From Kingdonia uniflora (Eukaryota; Streptophyta; Magnoliopsida; Ranunculales; Circaeasteraceae), in assembly GCA_014058105.1 (NCBI GenBank), contig JACGCM010000685.1, positions 186,001-250,000 on the forward strand: a stretch of DNA of 64,000 nucleotides, written 5' to 3'. Both the position numbers and the translations under genes were made by a program. The notes beneath the pieces were generated by a model. That model was not told where the DNA came from and did not search any database. It saw only the letters and a program-made list of their open reading frames with translations. Shown here piece after piece: positions 43,902 through 58,900 of this stretch; within the stretch, counting starts at the first letter, position 1; each line of letters starts with the position of its first letter.

Positions 43902-46900
43902 ATGGAGAGCAGTGGAGTTCTTGCAGGAGGTCTTCACACCAAACACATTCTCTCTCCTCCTTACAACAACCCCACTACTCTTCTCTTCCCAACATCAACC
44001 CAAAGACTCTTCTCTCCCTCATCTCTCAAGGTATAATAATTACTCTCAATTCATCACTAATTTGATCAGTGGTGATTAATTTCGCACTAAAACATGTATG
44101 GTGCATTGGTTTCTTATATTTGGGGAACCCCATTGTGAGTTTTTCATGTTTCATTGATTGTATGTGTTTGCAGCTTCATAACCAGTTGTCTCTCACGCAT
44201 TCAGCTACAAGGTCTGTTGCAGCAACTGCTTCCAGCACTGCGAGGTGGGTATCTTCTGAATTGAGACTCAGGATTAGTTATTTGTTATTTCTGAATTTAT
44301 ATGTATAAGTTTGTGGGAAATGTGGATCATTTTTCGGTTTTTTTTTTATATTTATTTTTTGCTCCATACCTTAATGTAGTTTGGTATCTTCTGCCCAATT
44401 ATAATGTACTTGGTTTGTTCAAAATCATGCAAGAATTTGCAAAATGGTATTTTTTAAGTGAACTATAATCTTTTTTGTAATGCAGAGGTAAGCAATTGTT
44501 TCGTAAGAGTATGAGGGCTGTAGACAAGTTCTACAATACAGAAGGAAAAAATATATGTTAAGGTGGGTTCTGAAGATGGGGCTATATAATTTCCATCAGA
44601 ATTTACCAAAAAAGAATAAATCAATTGAACATCCAGGGTGCCATTCTTTGGTTTGAAAAGGGAGTCTACTTGCTTTATTTGCACTGCTATCGGAACTAAA
44701 ATTACACTCTCTCCTAGAGCGGTTTAGGACTGAATTAAGACACAAATCCTGTATATAGATGCTGCACTGGGCACTAAGCTGTAATAGAACAGTAAAAGAC
44801 CAATATAACTCTGTGAAACAAAAAAATCCAGTATCCTGTATCCAATACCATTTATTCTGTGCAAAGCTGCAAGAGAGAAATAAAAGGTGAGGACCTATGT
44901 ACTAATCCCAGTGTCTCTCTAACCATACACCTTTTCACTAGAGCTTAGTATCCACAAAGATTCTTTCTTGATGTCTTAATAGACTGACTTAATTCCAAAA
45001 CACTTACAAGATTTTCTGTGATAAGTGATAATGTCTCCAACTCTTGTAAAGATGTTGGCATGCATGTAACCAGCCCTTATACCTTTCTTATTAACAATGC
45101 TCCATGCTAGCTTCATCAGTATAGCAAAATTAATCTCTTAGTTTCTTCTGACCCAATCCCCTTCTTTAATTTGTTTGCAGCTTTTCTCCCAAGATACAAT
45201 GATACTCTTTCTCTTGCTAGGATTTCCCGATAATGGTTTCACATTCTTTTACAGTAGATTGAGGCCACTTATAGACAAACATGGTTATAAATAAAGATGC
45301 TGCTCAAAATAGATTTAGTAAGAACCACTCTGCCTGTAAAGAAAAACATTATGTTAACATAACTATTAGCTCTTCTCTTTATTTTGTCTATCATAGGCCT
45401 AAGACAACATGAAGTAACCCCACCCTCAGGAACAATGGGGCGCCAATATATAATTCAGGGAAACTTCCTTCTCTTATAGCATAAAGTTCTTGAACTTGCA
45501 GCTTCTTCTTAGGAGGCATACCACGTAGGATTAATTTACTTTTATGAAAATTGATCCATTGACCAACCACAATTAGGTATTCCTCAAGCACTTTCTTTAG
45601 TGCCCTGAGACCTTTATAGCCTTGTTAGCAAATATAAGAATATCACGAGCAAAAAGGAGGTGTGAAGGTACTCTTTTGTGAACAGCCATAGGAAGCACCA
45701 ACCTTTTGTCTCCAAGTTAAAACAGGCCCCTGTTAAGAAATTCTACAACAACTGCAAATAATATAGGATACCTTGAAAAAAAGAGATAATTGCAGAGCAT
45801 ACCTCTTTGTAGATAATATTGCATGAAGTGTAAAAAACCAACCTTGAAAACCATCATGCCCAGGGGAACTATCAAAGCTCATGCCAAACACAACCATCTT
45901 GACTTATTCTACATTAGGGATCTTCTAAAAATCATTGTTTTCTTCATCTGGAATCTGCTGCATCAATTCTGGATCTTTTAAGGAAGTCCGGGAAATTGGG
46001 CCTAGAGGTGGGCCTCGAGTCGGTACCCAACTCCCCGTACGGCATTTTTCCTTTTTTTGTGAATATTTTTATATATTTTTATTTTAATGATTTTTCATAG
46101 GATCGTACTTGAGAGTTAATTTCTTTCCAATAAGATCAGAGCTTTTTCGCTAGTTGATTATTTTGGGAAGATAAATTTTATTTCTTTTGTTCTTAATTTA
46201 AAAATCCTTGATTGAGCATCTTTCTTCTATCTTTGGATGAATCTTGTTAATTCTAATTTGAATATTTGTTTATTGATCAAAGTTAGTGCTTCCACTACCC
46301 GCTTTGCATCACAAATATTGAAAGGATTTGACATTTCCTAATTAAACACAACAGGGAAACAATTGAATTGGCTGATATATGTTGGGATGACCTTGGATTC
46401 GGTCTCGTTGATACCGACTATATGTATTATATGAAATGTTCTAGTGGTGGAAGCTTTTCAAAAGGTGAATTGCGACGTTTTGGGAAAATTGAGTTAAGCC
46501 CATCAGCTGGAGTCTTAAATTATGGGCAGGTTAATTATCTTAACCATCTTTTATTGTTGTATTGAAGCAATTTTGTCCACTCTCATAAATTTTTGGTTTG
46601 TTGAAAATAGTTGACATAATTGAGCTTCTGATTCTATTCTATTCTAATTTATTTTGACACAACCTTTTGATGTAAGACAAGATAATATAATTTCTCAATT
46701 GTAAGAAGAAGAAAGTAAAACAATTTTTCAGGGTTTAGACTAGCAGTAAAACAACCTTTGCATTAATCTTTTTATTTTTATTTTTTATTCATCATCGTCA
46801 TCATCCTTAAATTAAAATTAATGCTATTATAAAAGAAAAGCATAGAGGAATAGTTTATAAAATTCTCAGCTTTCCTATTCTTACGAATAAAAAGGACTTT

Positions 46901-49900
46901 GTAAACAAACAAAGTAGTAAACAAGAAAACTTCTTAAATAAAATAAATATTAAACAAAAAGGCAAAACTCTAAACTTTCTGAATGCTTAAGTTCTCATAT
47001 CTCCTAAAAGATACTATCCAAATTTACTACTAATAGTGTTAGTGTCTACGTACGCGGAAGCAATTACTCAGCTCAATTATAAATAACGATCTCTTTTAAT
47101 CAAATAAACTCTACGATTACAAGCTCTCCATACCCGACTAGGGTTTCTCCTCTCTCAAAATTCAACACTTACTTTCCCCTTCCCGAGAACATCCTATAAG
47201 TAGGAAATCTCGAACTTCCCTGCACTAACCACTCTCTCAACAAAATAGGAAACTACCTAATAGTAATCCCCTAATTAGAGGATTTCCTAAATCAAATAAA
47301 ATAACTCAAGATAATGTAAAAAGGGAAACTATTAGAGATCGGTCACATAGGAAACGTGCATAGGTCGTGTAGGTGACGGCCAACCACGACCTTTCAAATA
47401 GTAACTCCAAGGTAACCATAATTGGAAAAATAAGAGTTACCCAAAACAGTAAAAACTGAAATTCAAAAATTTAGATTTGCCAAACCCTGCAATCATATTC
47501 CTAAATTTCTTATGATGGATGCCCCAAGAATGTAAAGATCCTTTCCATCTTCACGAATCTTGATTTTGCATTTTCCCAAATCTGTAATTCGGTTGCTTCA
47601 TTGTCTGTCGAAAAACTTGAAAAACTCGTAAGCCTTCACTTGTAGTTCGCGAATTTTAATTTAATAGGAAAGAAGAAATCTTCAGAGATCTATTAGAAAA
47701 TTCAAAGTTTCAATCACCTAGCTTTGAATTAAAGGGGTTTATAATTTCTCTGAACTTTCATTATAGTATGGATCTTGATAGCTCTTTTCTTCTTGAGAAA
47801 TAACTCAAATCCAAGCTGTCATTGTTTGAACGTATGTCAACTTTTTCACAAAGAAAACAACTAGATTGGAGGACTGAAAGTGCTATGATGGGGTTGGGTA
47901 GGAATTGATGTGGTTGAACCATGTGATTGCTTGTAAAATAGAATTTGATGGTCGAATAGGGAGTCGTTGATGATGGGGGGAAATTTGACGCAAAAGATGC
48001 GGCTGAAGAGGTTCTGGTGGTGGTGGTATTGAAGGTGTTGTCGGTGGTGATGATGATAGTTTATGGCCAGGTTTGTGGCAATAGGAAATATACCTATTCT
48101 TATGCAGAGTAGGCAAAGCTTCTCCCCAAGCTGTTCAAGACTAGGAATAGGTTGGTCGGGCACTATCCTGGGGTTTAGGAACGGAGCCCCCGAGAAGTAT
48201 TTTTGAGCACCATTTACCTATCTCAAAGTTAACATCAAACTAAGTATAACGTCATATATAATCCCTAAATTGATCAACTACTAGAAAAAAAAGCATAAAA
48301 ACATGACATTACTATGTTGGCAACTCGAATTGAACCACCAGTTTTTGATGTTAGCTTCTAGACACTTGACCAGTTAAGCTAGTTTATGTGAATGGCATGT
48401 GAGAAAGCCTCAGTTTATCTGTAAATTTGAGGCTCACTTTGCAGAGTATTGTAGATTTTATTAGTACTTTGTAGCAGCAAATGCTGTGAAATTTATTGGG
48501 ATGCCAACCTAGTTAGGATCCCAATAAATTTAGTGGTGCTATTAGGCTACTTTCCATGTTTTGTATCATTATTCAGAAGTCAATAATTATTTGTGCTTGC
48601 CTAGCAAATAAAAATGAGCATGATAAAGCAACAGAGGTCATAATTGCTAGACGTTGAGAGGAACATTTATTATTTTTTTCTTTTCTTCTAGAGCTTTAAA
48701 TTGTAACAAATAGAACGATTACTAATAAATGAGAAGAGTTTAAAGATGAGTTATTAAGCTGCATTCACTCATAAATTCCAAACTCTTTTGTTGCGGCATA
48801 TCCATCACGTTTGATTATGAATCAGAGTTTCCAAAGGTGTTTTGTCTTGGTCTCGAGTGAATAAAGTGGTATTATTCAATAATCAAAATCTGTTCCAAGA
48901 CTTTCCCTTCGTAATTCTATGATTTACTTGGGCTGCTACATCCTGATTTTGACGAACAAACAAAAAAAGAACATTGAACAATACCTAGGACTAGGGAAAA
49001 AAACATAACTCTACTTTGTAGGGAATCGTTCCTGCACTATTTGGTTTCAGCTTCCAAGGCCATTAATTTATTATACTTATACTAAACTCTTAAGTTTTCT
49101 CATTATTTTTGTTGGTTGTTATCACTTGCAGCATAAGCTCGTATCTCCCTATGTATCACATTACCAATTTTTTTAAACTATAATATATGTATTTATTTTT
49201 TCTGGTATTGGTTCTCAATTCTTTGCATCTCTTGTTCATTTTTCTGTCTTATCGTTCTCTCCCATTTTTAATACAGGGACTATTTGAAGGCTTGAAAGCT
49301 TATAGAAGAGAAGGTGATTCTATTTTGCTCTTTCGTCCCGAGGAAAATGCACTTCGGATGAGGATGGGTGCGGAGCGGATGTGCATGCCATCACCGACTG
49401 CTGATCAGTTTGTCGAAGCTGTTAAGCTTACCGTGTTAGCAAATAAACGATGGGTACCACCTCAGGGTAAAGGCTCTTTGTACATACGGCCACTCCTAAT
49501 GGGAAGCGGAGCTGTTCTTGGTCTTGCACCAGCCCCAGAATACACATTTTTGATTTACGTTTCGCCTGTTGGGAACTACTTTAAGGTTTTTATTCTAACT
49601 TAACTCATATTTATTGTTGCCTTATTGTCATTCATGGTTTAATTATAGATGATTCCCAGTTTGAGAAGTTAGGTTTACCTTCCCTCATCATAGTTTAATA
49701 TTTAGTGTACTGCTATTGCCTTGCTTATGTACATACTTGCACTATATATATTTAATCTGAAATCTGTAGTGTCTTTGTTCATATCTTTATCTTTTCAAGT
49801 GCTTAGAAACACGTTTGTTTCATTGGTGGAATGTTCATGTGCCGCACTTCCACTTTATCAATTCTATTTGGAAAAGCTAAAACTTATAAAATGCACCAAC

Positions 49901-52900
49901 TACAAATGCCTCCTGAGATATAAGGCTACATAGAATCCAAAGGCCAGACCATACTAATCCGGTTACGTCCAACCAGGGGCCACTCTCGCTTGGACACCAC
50001 AATCCAGTCATTGTTATCTAATCCTTCTCCAAACCCCTCTGCCAAAATCTTGGAAGCCACTCCATAAAATTTTCAATCCATGCTTCCTCATTTCCCTATT
50101 CTCATCTTTTCCCGTAATTATTTTCTTTGGAGGAAGGTGTAACTGGGTCTCTTTGGACGTGTCCGTTTACGTGTTACAGGTGCAATAGACAAGAGGCATT
50201 TGGATCAAGACAAATGAGGCACCACAAAGTCTATTTTGGCCTAAAAATATTAAGTCTCTTCCCATAACTACATTATTAATATTTCGTTTGACAATATCCA
50301 ACACGTGTTTATGTGTTTAGGCAAGAAAAGCAAATGGAGTTGGCCATTTTTGAGCTCTGTATGAAGTTTATTTATGCGAAACTCCGTGCCCATCTCTTGT
50401 GTGCCGAATGTCGCACATGCTAAGTACGTGCACACTCGTTCGGTATTTTCCCCCAAACACCAGTATGTTAATGAATTGCAACTTGGCGGTCTGCTACCGC
50501 ATTGAATTTTTGCTAGGGCACCGTGGAAGTATCTCGAATGATTTGTGATTTAATAGTTCTTTGCCATTATTGCAATGAAGATAATGAAATGCGGAAGTTG
50601 ATCCGCAAACATTTGAAAAACAAAATACTAAAATATCCCTACCAAATTTTTAGGGGGCTCCGACCCCGAACCCCCCACACTCTCTTAGCCTCCCCTAAAA
50701 TAACATCCTCGTACCTCCCTATCTGTTTGTCCCCTTGATCTTCATGGGATTAAGAGCTCTGTAGAGAATCCCACGTTGTGATGCCCGTTACATATATCTC
50801 AAATTTCAAACTGAAATCTCTGTATGATATACTCGATGGAAACACGTAAAAAATGTTCCGTTGCTGAATGGGCAAATACATCAAAATAACTGCTAAGAGT
50901 ATTTCGAATAACTTTCCTCGGTCTAGGTTTGGGTCTGCCCGGACCACACTGTATGAACTCTCCTACATTTTTGGGGCAAGTGTGACTTTCTTTAAAGAGC
51001 ACGCCGAACCAAATGTCGTCTGCGTTACACGCCTAACAAAACGATGTGTACAAACTATGTCAACAAAACTCATTAATCTTCTCCTTTCTTCCCCACAGCA
51101 CTCAAATCTCGCTTCAAACAACGCATACTCGCACACATTCGAACCCAAACCTCCTTCTCGACAGATCACGGTAAGGGACGACGGTACAAATGTCACTTCA
51201 TATCATTAAGGGACTCTCCCATTTAGGCCCCTCACACCCGATTTCAGCCGAATAAACGAGTTTCGAATCGCTTCAAAGAATCGTCCAACTACCCGAGGGC
51301 ACTTAAACCCATTTCTCAGGACGTTGCTCTATTGTTGGTGAGTAATATACACAATTTAGGCAAAAAATTAGATTTATGTAAAAAATGTAAATTGACTAAA
51401 AAAAGATAGGTATAAAGGCTCAAATTGTGTATATTTCTCACTAACTGTATGACAACATCGTGGGAAATGTGTTTGGTTCCCTCGGGAAGTTGGACGATAC
51501 TTCGACAGATTTTATTCTTCTTTCTTCGGGCAGAGTCTGGTGTGGGGGGCTTACATGTTTCAATCCCTTAGTAATAACGGCGCGATGCTCGCCCCGTCGT
51601 GCCTTACCCTAATCCACTGGGAATAAAACTTGGGGTTCGAGTGTTGGGGAAGTTTGATGGGAGTAGGCGTCTTTTGCAGTGAGGTTAGAGTGATGTGGTG
51701 AGTGAAAATGGGAAAAAAGAGAAGATTAAAGAGTTTTATTGACAGTTTCTAAGAGTCATTTGGTTAGGCGCGTGGCATCGACGACGTTTGATGTGGCACA
51801 CGGTTTAAAATAAGTCACGCTTGTCCCAAAACTGTTGGGGACATCAGGCGATGTGGTCCAGACAAACCGGGTAATTATTTCGAAGATGCTCTTAAGCGGG
51901 CTTTGCTAATCGAAAGAACCAGATCGGGACTGCTGGAGATGCTCTAACCTTCTCTATGTTTTAAAATCATCTAGCTTCCCCCTTGATCAGCACATATTTT
52001 ATTGGCTTCTCTGGTAGATATCGGATACTTTTAATTTCTTAGGGAGTCATGGACTATAAATTGGTTGGAGTATGATTTCTGTACGTCATACTAAATTTTA
52101 CGTTCTTGATGGATTTCTTTGACCTGTTTTTGTCAATGATAATTTTGGCCAGCTTATCCTTTGATATTTACATATATATTAATTGTAATATATCATAATT
52201 GCTGAATATTACATAAATACTTGTTGATACAGGAGGGTTTGGCACCAATAAATTTGGTGGTTGAGAATGAATTTCATCGCGCAGCTCCTGGTGGAACTGG
52301 AGGCATAAAAACCATAGGAAACTACGCTTCGGTGAGCTTATTACGAATAACTAAACTGTTTACTGTGTATCTATCTTATGAAAACACCTGACTAGGTTAT
52401 TGTCTAGTTTCCCTTACACTGCATATTGTTTCCTTTTCGGAGCAGGGTTGTTCTTGCTAAATTGTATTCTATTTTTCTTGTTAAATTAAGTCTATTTTCC
52501 TAGCTTCTCTTAAATTTCTCATGGGTTTGGTCTTTCCAAGTCAATGAGAATATTCTAAAAGTACGTTTTATAATTGTAGTCCATGTCCTTTAGCGTCATT
52601 ACTATCTTGCCCAACTTTTTTTCTATATGAAAAGTTTAAAGTCTTCTTACAAGTACAGGCAGTGTTGGTACCTTTTCTTGTTTTAATCATCACTATGCTT
52701 GCCCACCTTGAGAATGAAATTGTTGGATTCTCTTTTCAATATGATGCCTGCTTCTCCATGCTAATCAGCCGCTAAAACTGTTAAGATGTTTTCTTGTAAT
52801 GTTAATGGGAATTGCGTTGTTCGCATACAATCCATTGATTCAGTTGGAAATACTGCTAGTCTGTCATGAAGTATTGCTATGCAGGCTTGAAGATATTGAT

Positions 52901-55900
52901 TATTGTTCTTGTATTTCACGCAGGTTTTGAAGGCACAATCCGCAGCAAAGGCCAAAGGCTATTCTGATGTTCTTTACCTTGACTCTGTTCAGAAACGATA
53001 TTTGGAGGAAGTTTCATCTTGTAACGTGTTTGTTGTGAAGGTATACTTCTGGTTGTGCATGCTCTTCTTTTTTGAACTAATTTTTGTTTTCTCTAGAGAG
53101 ATCAAAACATAAATATATTGTGCATTACCACTGTTCTGGTTTCTAGGATTTGTAGTAGGTCTCAGTCACTTGCTTACTGATAAATGTGGGAGATTGTTTT
53201 TGATCTCTCCATAGAGGTCAAAAGTTTTTCATTCATTTAATATTCTGTTTCCTTTTTTTTTGTACAAAAGAAGGGTTCTACGCTATCTATTCATTATCCA
53301 GAAATAGTAAAAAATATCATAATGAACATGTTTGCAAATCCCAAAATTATACCAAAATACTTTCATTTCCATGATTGCTGACAGAACTCGTTGGGATACT
53401 CCTATTTGTATTTCCATATGATTTTCACTTCACTTTTCCGTTATAAATGTGTGTTCAAATTAATATAATACGAAGGAAAATTTACATGTAAGTACGTATA
53501 TTCATGTATATCCTATTAGAAATTAACAATGACGCGTGCACTTAAGTAAAAGCTAAATAAAACAAGCATGTAATTTAGGATCATTGACTTTGATATTCAG
53601 ACATTTGTATGTACTACGATTGCTAGTCTGGTTATTGTTAACTCGGAACATTTCATTATTAGTACTATTCCTTACCTGGGGATTCGTCCTGTTGACTACT
53701 TTTTGAGCCTAGAAATTGAAACTAAGGGTGTCATTTGGTTTTCTTTTCTCCTATCAAAGTCAGGAAGTTTTTTTTGGATGATCTTGTAGGAAATAATTGG
53801 GCAGAAGCAAACAAATTGATGATCAAATAAGTACAAATTCAGATTCACTCAAGAAATTAAGAATTTTATTAGGTCTCTTCAATTACAACTACTGAACCCT
53901 ACACTAAGGACGTGTTGTTACAGAATATTAAGTCCTAACTAAAGCAAAAGCTTTCCCTAAAGGAAATTCCTTATATTATGCGATTCAACTTAAATAATTA
54001 GCAAAATAAAGAGGTTTTTTGAAAATAAGATCAAGAATATTCTAGATAGAGAAAAGGAGATGCGAATGTGGGGACCCGCGGGTGTGAAGACAACCCGCGT
54101 CTTATTATGATATATTACCTAAAATCAAGTAGTAGTGGAATTGGTCTTTGGTTTGGTTCAAGTTCAAAGTCTTCAGCTCCAAAAAAAAAAATCTTATTAG
54201 AGTCCAAGTAAATACACGAACCTGATGGTGATCAGCGATCATCAAGACATCCTACCCAATCTGCGTTGTCATAAGCCCCACTTATAAAATTAGATGTAGA
54301 TTGAATTTTCAACCCATAAGCCAATGGCCCTTTAAATATCGAAGTACCCTTTTAACCAAAGTACGATGAAGACGTGTTGGTTGGTGCCATACCTACAAGC
54401 TTGATTCATGATATGGGAGCTATTTGGGCTTGTCATGGTAGCATATCATAAGGCCTCTACTAAGCCAAGATAAAATGATGGATCAGCAAGAGGATCACCA
54501 TCTTTAAATGATAACTTCGAACCACTTGCAATAGGGCTGGATATAGGTTTAACAAGTTTGACTAAGTACCACTGAACCATTTGACTGATGCACCTCAATC
54601 CTAAGGAAAAAGTTTATGTTGCCTAGATCCATCATAGAGAATTACGCCGGCGAGAGTCGTCCATAGAAGATACTATCTTGGATGAGAAGCCAATGAGAAT
54701 AATATTGTCGACGTATAGAAGTAATACTTAAATACCTAAATCATTTCGAACAAAAATTGAAGATTAAAAGCTGCTACAAAGAAAGCCCAAATCATATAAG
54801 TAATTGCTAATTCGGGTATTCCACGCACAAAGAGCTTGCCCAAGGCTAGACATGGAAGACTTCAACTTGCAAACAAACTCCAGCCTCGAAGGATCTTCAA
54901 ATCCCGGCGGTTGACGCATATGAACAACCTTGTCTATGAATCCGTGTAAAAAACACTTTTCCAATCTAATTGATTGATCGACCAATTTCGACAATAAGCT
55001 ATTATCAATATTGTACGAATAATGCAAGGCTTTAGAAGGGGAGATAATTTTATGTCGAGGTCAATGTTGTATGAATATGAGCATCCCTAGGCTAGGGTTG
55101 GCAATTTGACCCGAACCCGTTAACCCGACCTGAATTTCACAGGTTTGGGTTTAACATTTGCGGATTTCGGGTCGTGTTCGGGTTTCACTGCCGCGGTTCC
55201 AGGTTTACCCGTGAACCCGTTTAACTTGAATGTAATTTAATGTTTTACTTTAACCAACTCCTCGCTCGAAAAACACCGCTTGGACAAATATGGTAAAAAT
55301 TCCTTCTTTATCTTCTATCTGATTTTACTTTCTTAAATCGATATTTCTCACCAACGAGCTCTTTCAAACTAAGAATTCTCTGTTTCCTCTTTTGTGTTCC
55401 TTCAAAAGTGTTTAATTGTTGAATATATATATCTGTGTGTGTGCGTGCGTGCGTATGTGTGTGTGCGTGATGTATTACTTGCCATTTTTTCCACACGTGG
55501 TTTCGTAACTGAAAGTTTTGAAATCGACGGCAGCTACCGACTTGCCCATTTTCTCACGTAAGGATAATATGAATATCTTGAATAAATACTGAGGAAATAG
55601 AGACACTTAGGTTAAAGTGAAAAGACCGTAAAAGAGAGGATATGTCGAAGAAGAAAGAATCGCTGGAGGAAGAGATGATCACTCGAGAGAGGGAAAATAT
55701 ACTTAAGTAATAGATAATCGCTCGAGGAAGAATGAATCACTCGGGAAGTGATAACCGTGGTAGAAGGAATTCAACATCTACACCCGGTCCACAGAAGAAA
55801 TCGCATCTCACAATAGATCAATAAAAAAACATATCTAGGGATAAGAATATAGACCTCAAACCGCATTAGCGATGAAAAAAGCGGTAAATAAATCATAGTG

Positions 55901-58900
55901 ATTTAAAGAGAAATCACTAGAAAGCAATAAAAATCACCAAGGCTTGTCAATTCTCTTTTAAAAAACCTCGATTTTGAAAGTACAACTTGTGAACTAGGCG
56001 GAAAATAAATAAGATAATCACTAGAGGAAAAAAGAAAATACTTTAGGAAATAGAAATCGCCCGAGGGAAAAATCACTCGAAGAAAAGAAACATCTCATGA
56101 TCGTGGTGGAAGGTAGTTAACGCCTTCTTTCGATTTAAAGAGAGAAATTGCATTTCGTGACAGGTACAAAAAAAAAATTGCCTTTCACAAAAAAAGAATA
56201 TAATCGGGTCTATAACAAATAGGGAGAGCATAACTAGTTAATCGGGTCAAACTAAGTTGATGGGGGTAATAGTGGACTGGTTGATACGGTAAAATGGGCA
56301 GCTAGATCAGACTTGAGCACACTGGATCTGGGTAAAATACTTCTATGCCAATTGCACCATAGCTAAAAGAAATCCGGGAAAGATATGAACCAACACATCA
56401 AGCATCGACAATTAAAATCAATTGAAGAAAATTTATCTCACGATTGGAGACCGATTTCATCAAGAAGAATACTAATGTAGTAACACAGTAATTGTGCCAA
56501 ATCATTAAAAGACTAGCACAACGTAAACATCCGATTAAAAAGTTTGGTGGAATCCTTCTTAAGCTACGCCTCCCTATTTTACCATGTATACTTGCATCCC
56601 TTGTACTTGAGGTTATGACTTGGTTTTGTTGAGCCGTTCAACTTGGGTTTTCGAGCGCTTCACATGCATTGCTTCCTCCTAGCTTCTCGCAACTTGTGAA
56701 AGGGGTGTAGAAATCTCCAATAATAATTTAAAACTTATCTTAGCACTAAGCAAAGTTATCAAGGTCTCTCGGAGCTCTCCTCTTTCACTAGAGCTATTGG
56801 AAGCATAAGCAATAGTTCCAAGCAGTTTCTTCACTTCAACCTTCTTACTTGGATCCTCTAAAATGGTGATCATTAGTACATCGGTATCCCAACACATTAT
56901 AATTTTATGTTTATTGCTCTACTTCTAGGTGGTTTTGCAATAGCTAGGATATAAAGCATTAACAGTCAATAACAATGTGTTCTTCCCCACATCTTGTTTA
57001 AGTTTCAAGTAGCCCAATGAGAGTTAACTTTTGGTAGGTGAAAGAGTGGTAATTTTTCTTTTTTCTTTTCAGCGTGTTGGTCTCTTCTACTTTCTTATTT
57101 GTGCTTATTTCAGCCTATTCAAGAACCTAGTGCGTGGGTAGCTCCACTTAATGGTTGGCTTTTTCAGTGTTTTTGTTCTCCTTGCTTCATTCCCTGTGGC
57201 TCTCACCATATCACTAGCTTATTCCTGGATTTCTTCATAGTTGACGTCATCACCATGTTTATGGCTCTTACTTTTTACTCAAATGTCCTATATCTTATGT
57301 TAGTGTTACTCTGCACTTGATTTCGTTCCCCAAACTTTTCTCCACGTTTTTTTTTTTGGCTTAGCCTTCCATTCTCGCCTATGTAGTCACGGGCCTCACG
57401 GCAATGGCTAAATGGGATGGAGGAGAAAGGCTTAGGGCGGGCGCTCACATACATCTATATAGAGAGATTCAAAATGCTAACGCGAGTAGAGCACGAAACC
57501 AAAATGCTTAAGTCGCCAAGGAAGAAACCAACGGTTTCGTGCGGCACTGGGAGTGGAGTTATTGGCTATTTTTGCAGGCGCTTAGGATCATGAAATAGCC
57601 AGCAGCGTCCAGCAAGAAAGAAAATGCCCATCAAGAAAGAAAAAGCCAGCACTAAAAAACCAAAAACGCCTTAGTTTTCTTTCTGGGCATTTCATTTCCT
57701 AAATTTCGTAGGCACATACTGTCAGTACTGAGTTGCATGCAAGATTTCTATAGTTTTTGATGTTTAGTAATATGATGTCATGGTAATATGAAGAGTTATA
57801 ATATTATTGGATTTACTCTGATGTGTTTTTATTTTCTATGAACTTAGGGTAAAACTATTTCTACTCCAGCAATTAAAGGAACTATACTGCCTGGCATTAC
57901 GCGTAAAAGCATAATTGATGTTGCTCGTACTCAAGGTTTTCAGGTACTGGATTTGCATCCTATATTTCCTTTTCTTTTTTTGCTTAATTTAAGGCATTTT
58001 ATTTGTAGATAGAATATTACTGGTAAGTAAGTGGTATGTCAAACCTAGTGCTAGTTGATATAATTGCTATATGCGTAATGGTTGCATAACCAATAAGGTG
58101 GCAGTGAGAAAAGAAATCAAAATCCTACTTTGTTCTCCCAACTCCATCTAAATAATGACATTGTAGGGTGGATAATTCACCTGTAAAGCAGGGCTGGGGG
58201 CCTCCATTAGAGGGCCTGGCTAAGGAATTTTTAATGACGAAAATTTGCAAACATAGGTGATAGTATGTCTTTACCATCTTTTATGTAGATTTTTGTACCG
58301 ATCCCCTTCCTATTGTGACACAAATTAAAGCCATCAGCTAGCAATCTTTTTACACAAGGACCACCTTGCGAAGCTACATACTCCTTGCAACCGATAAGGG
58401 AGAAGTTCCTTGAGGAAAGGGTGAAAAGTGCCTCCTCCGGAAGTGAAACAGATGATGGGTTTCCGTGCTCTAGGTTGTATATCAGGCCCTAATAAATTCA
58501 ACAGCAGGTCGAAAGGCTAACTGATTGAGTGTTCTTAAGACCTCTGTTTATTTTCATCTTCCTTGAAGATTCTTAACGCATTTTGGTAGACAAAAACTTC
58601 GTTTTTTTTTCTTCCTTTTTTGGATCATAAATATTTCTGAATATGGAGTGTCAATCATATTCATACATATGTTAGATGTTTCCTTTCCCTCCATGACTGT
58701 TACTGCTAGTGCAACCTGTGGTATATGTTATTTCCTCACATGGCTCATTTTAGCAATTTCAGAAATCAAATTTCTTAAAAATTATAATCGAACAATTCTT
58801 TTTCAGATACTCATTTCATAATTTGCAGGTAGAGGAGCGTCTTGTGGCAGTGGAGGAATTGCTTGACGCTGATGAAGTTTTTTGTACAGGAACAGCAGTT

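Noticed and set aside
47861..48163. His/Pro-rich minus-strand ORFs in BCAT intron 3
   Set aside because: Low-complexity GGT-type repeat read in two frames; no domain and no splice context.
48240..48400. tRNA-like words in BCAT intron 3
   Set aside because: The words look like A/B boxes but no cloverleaf can be drawn; similar words occur inside plant hAT MITEs.
50868..51209. Overlapping ORFs on both strands in BCAT intron 4
   Set aside because: They fall inside one arm of the fold-back and are not conserved as protein in the other arm.
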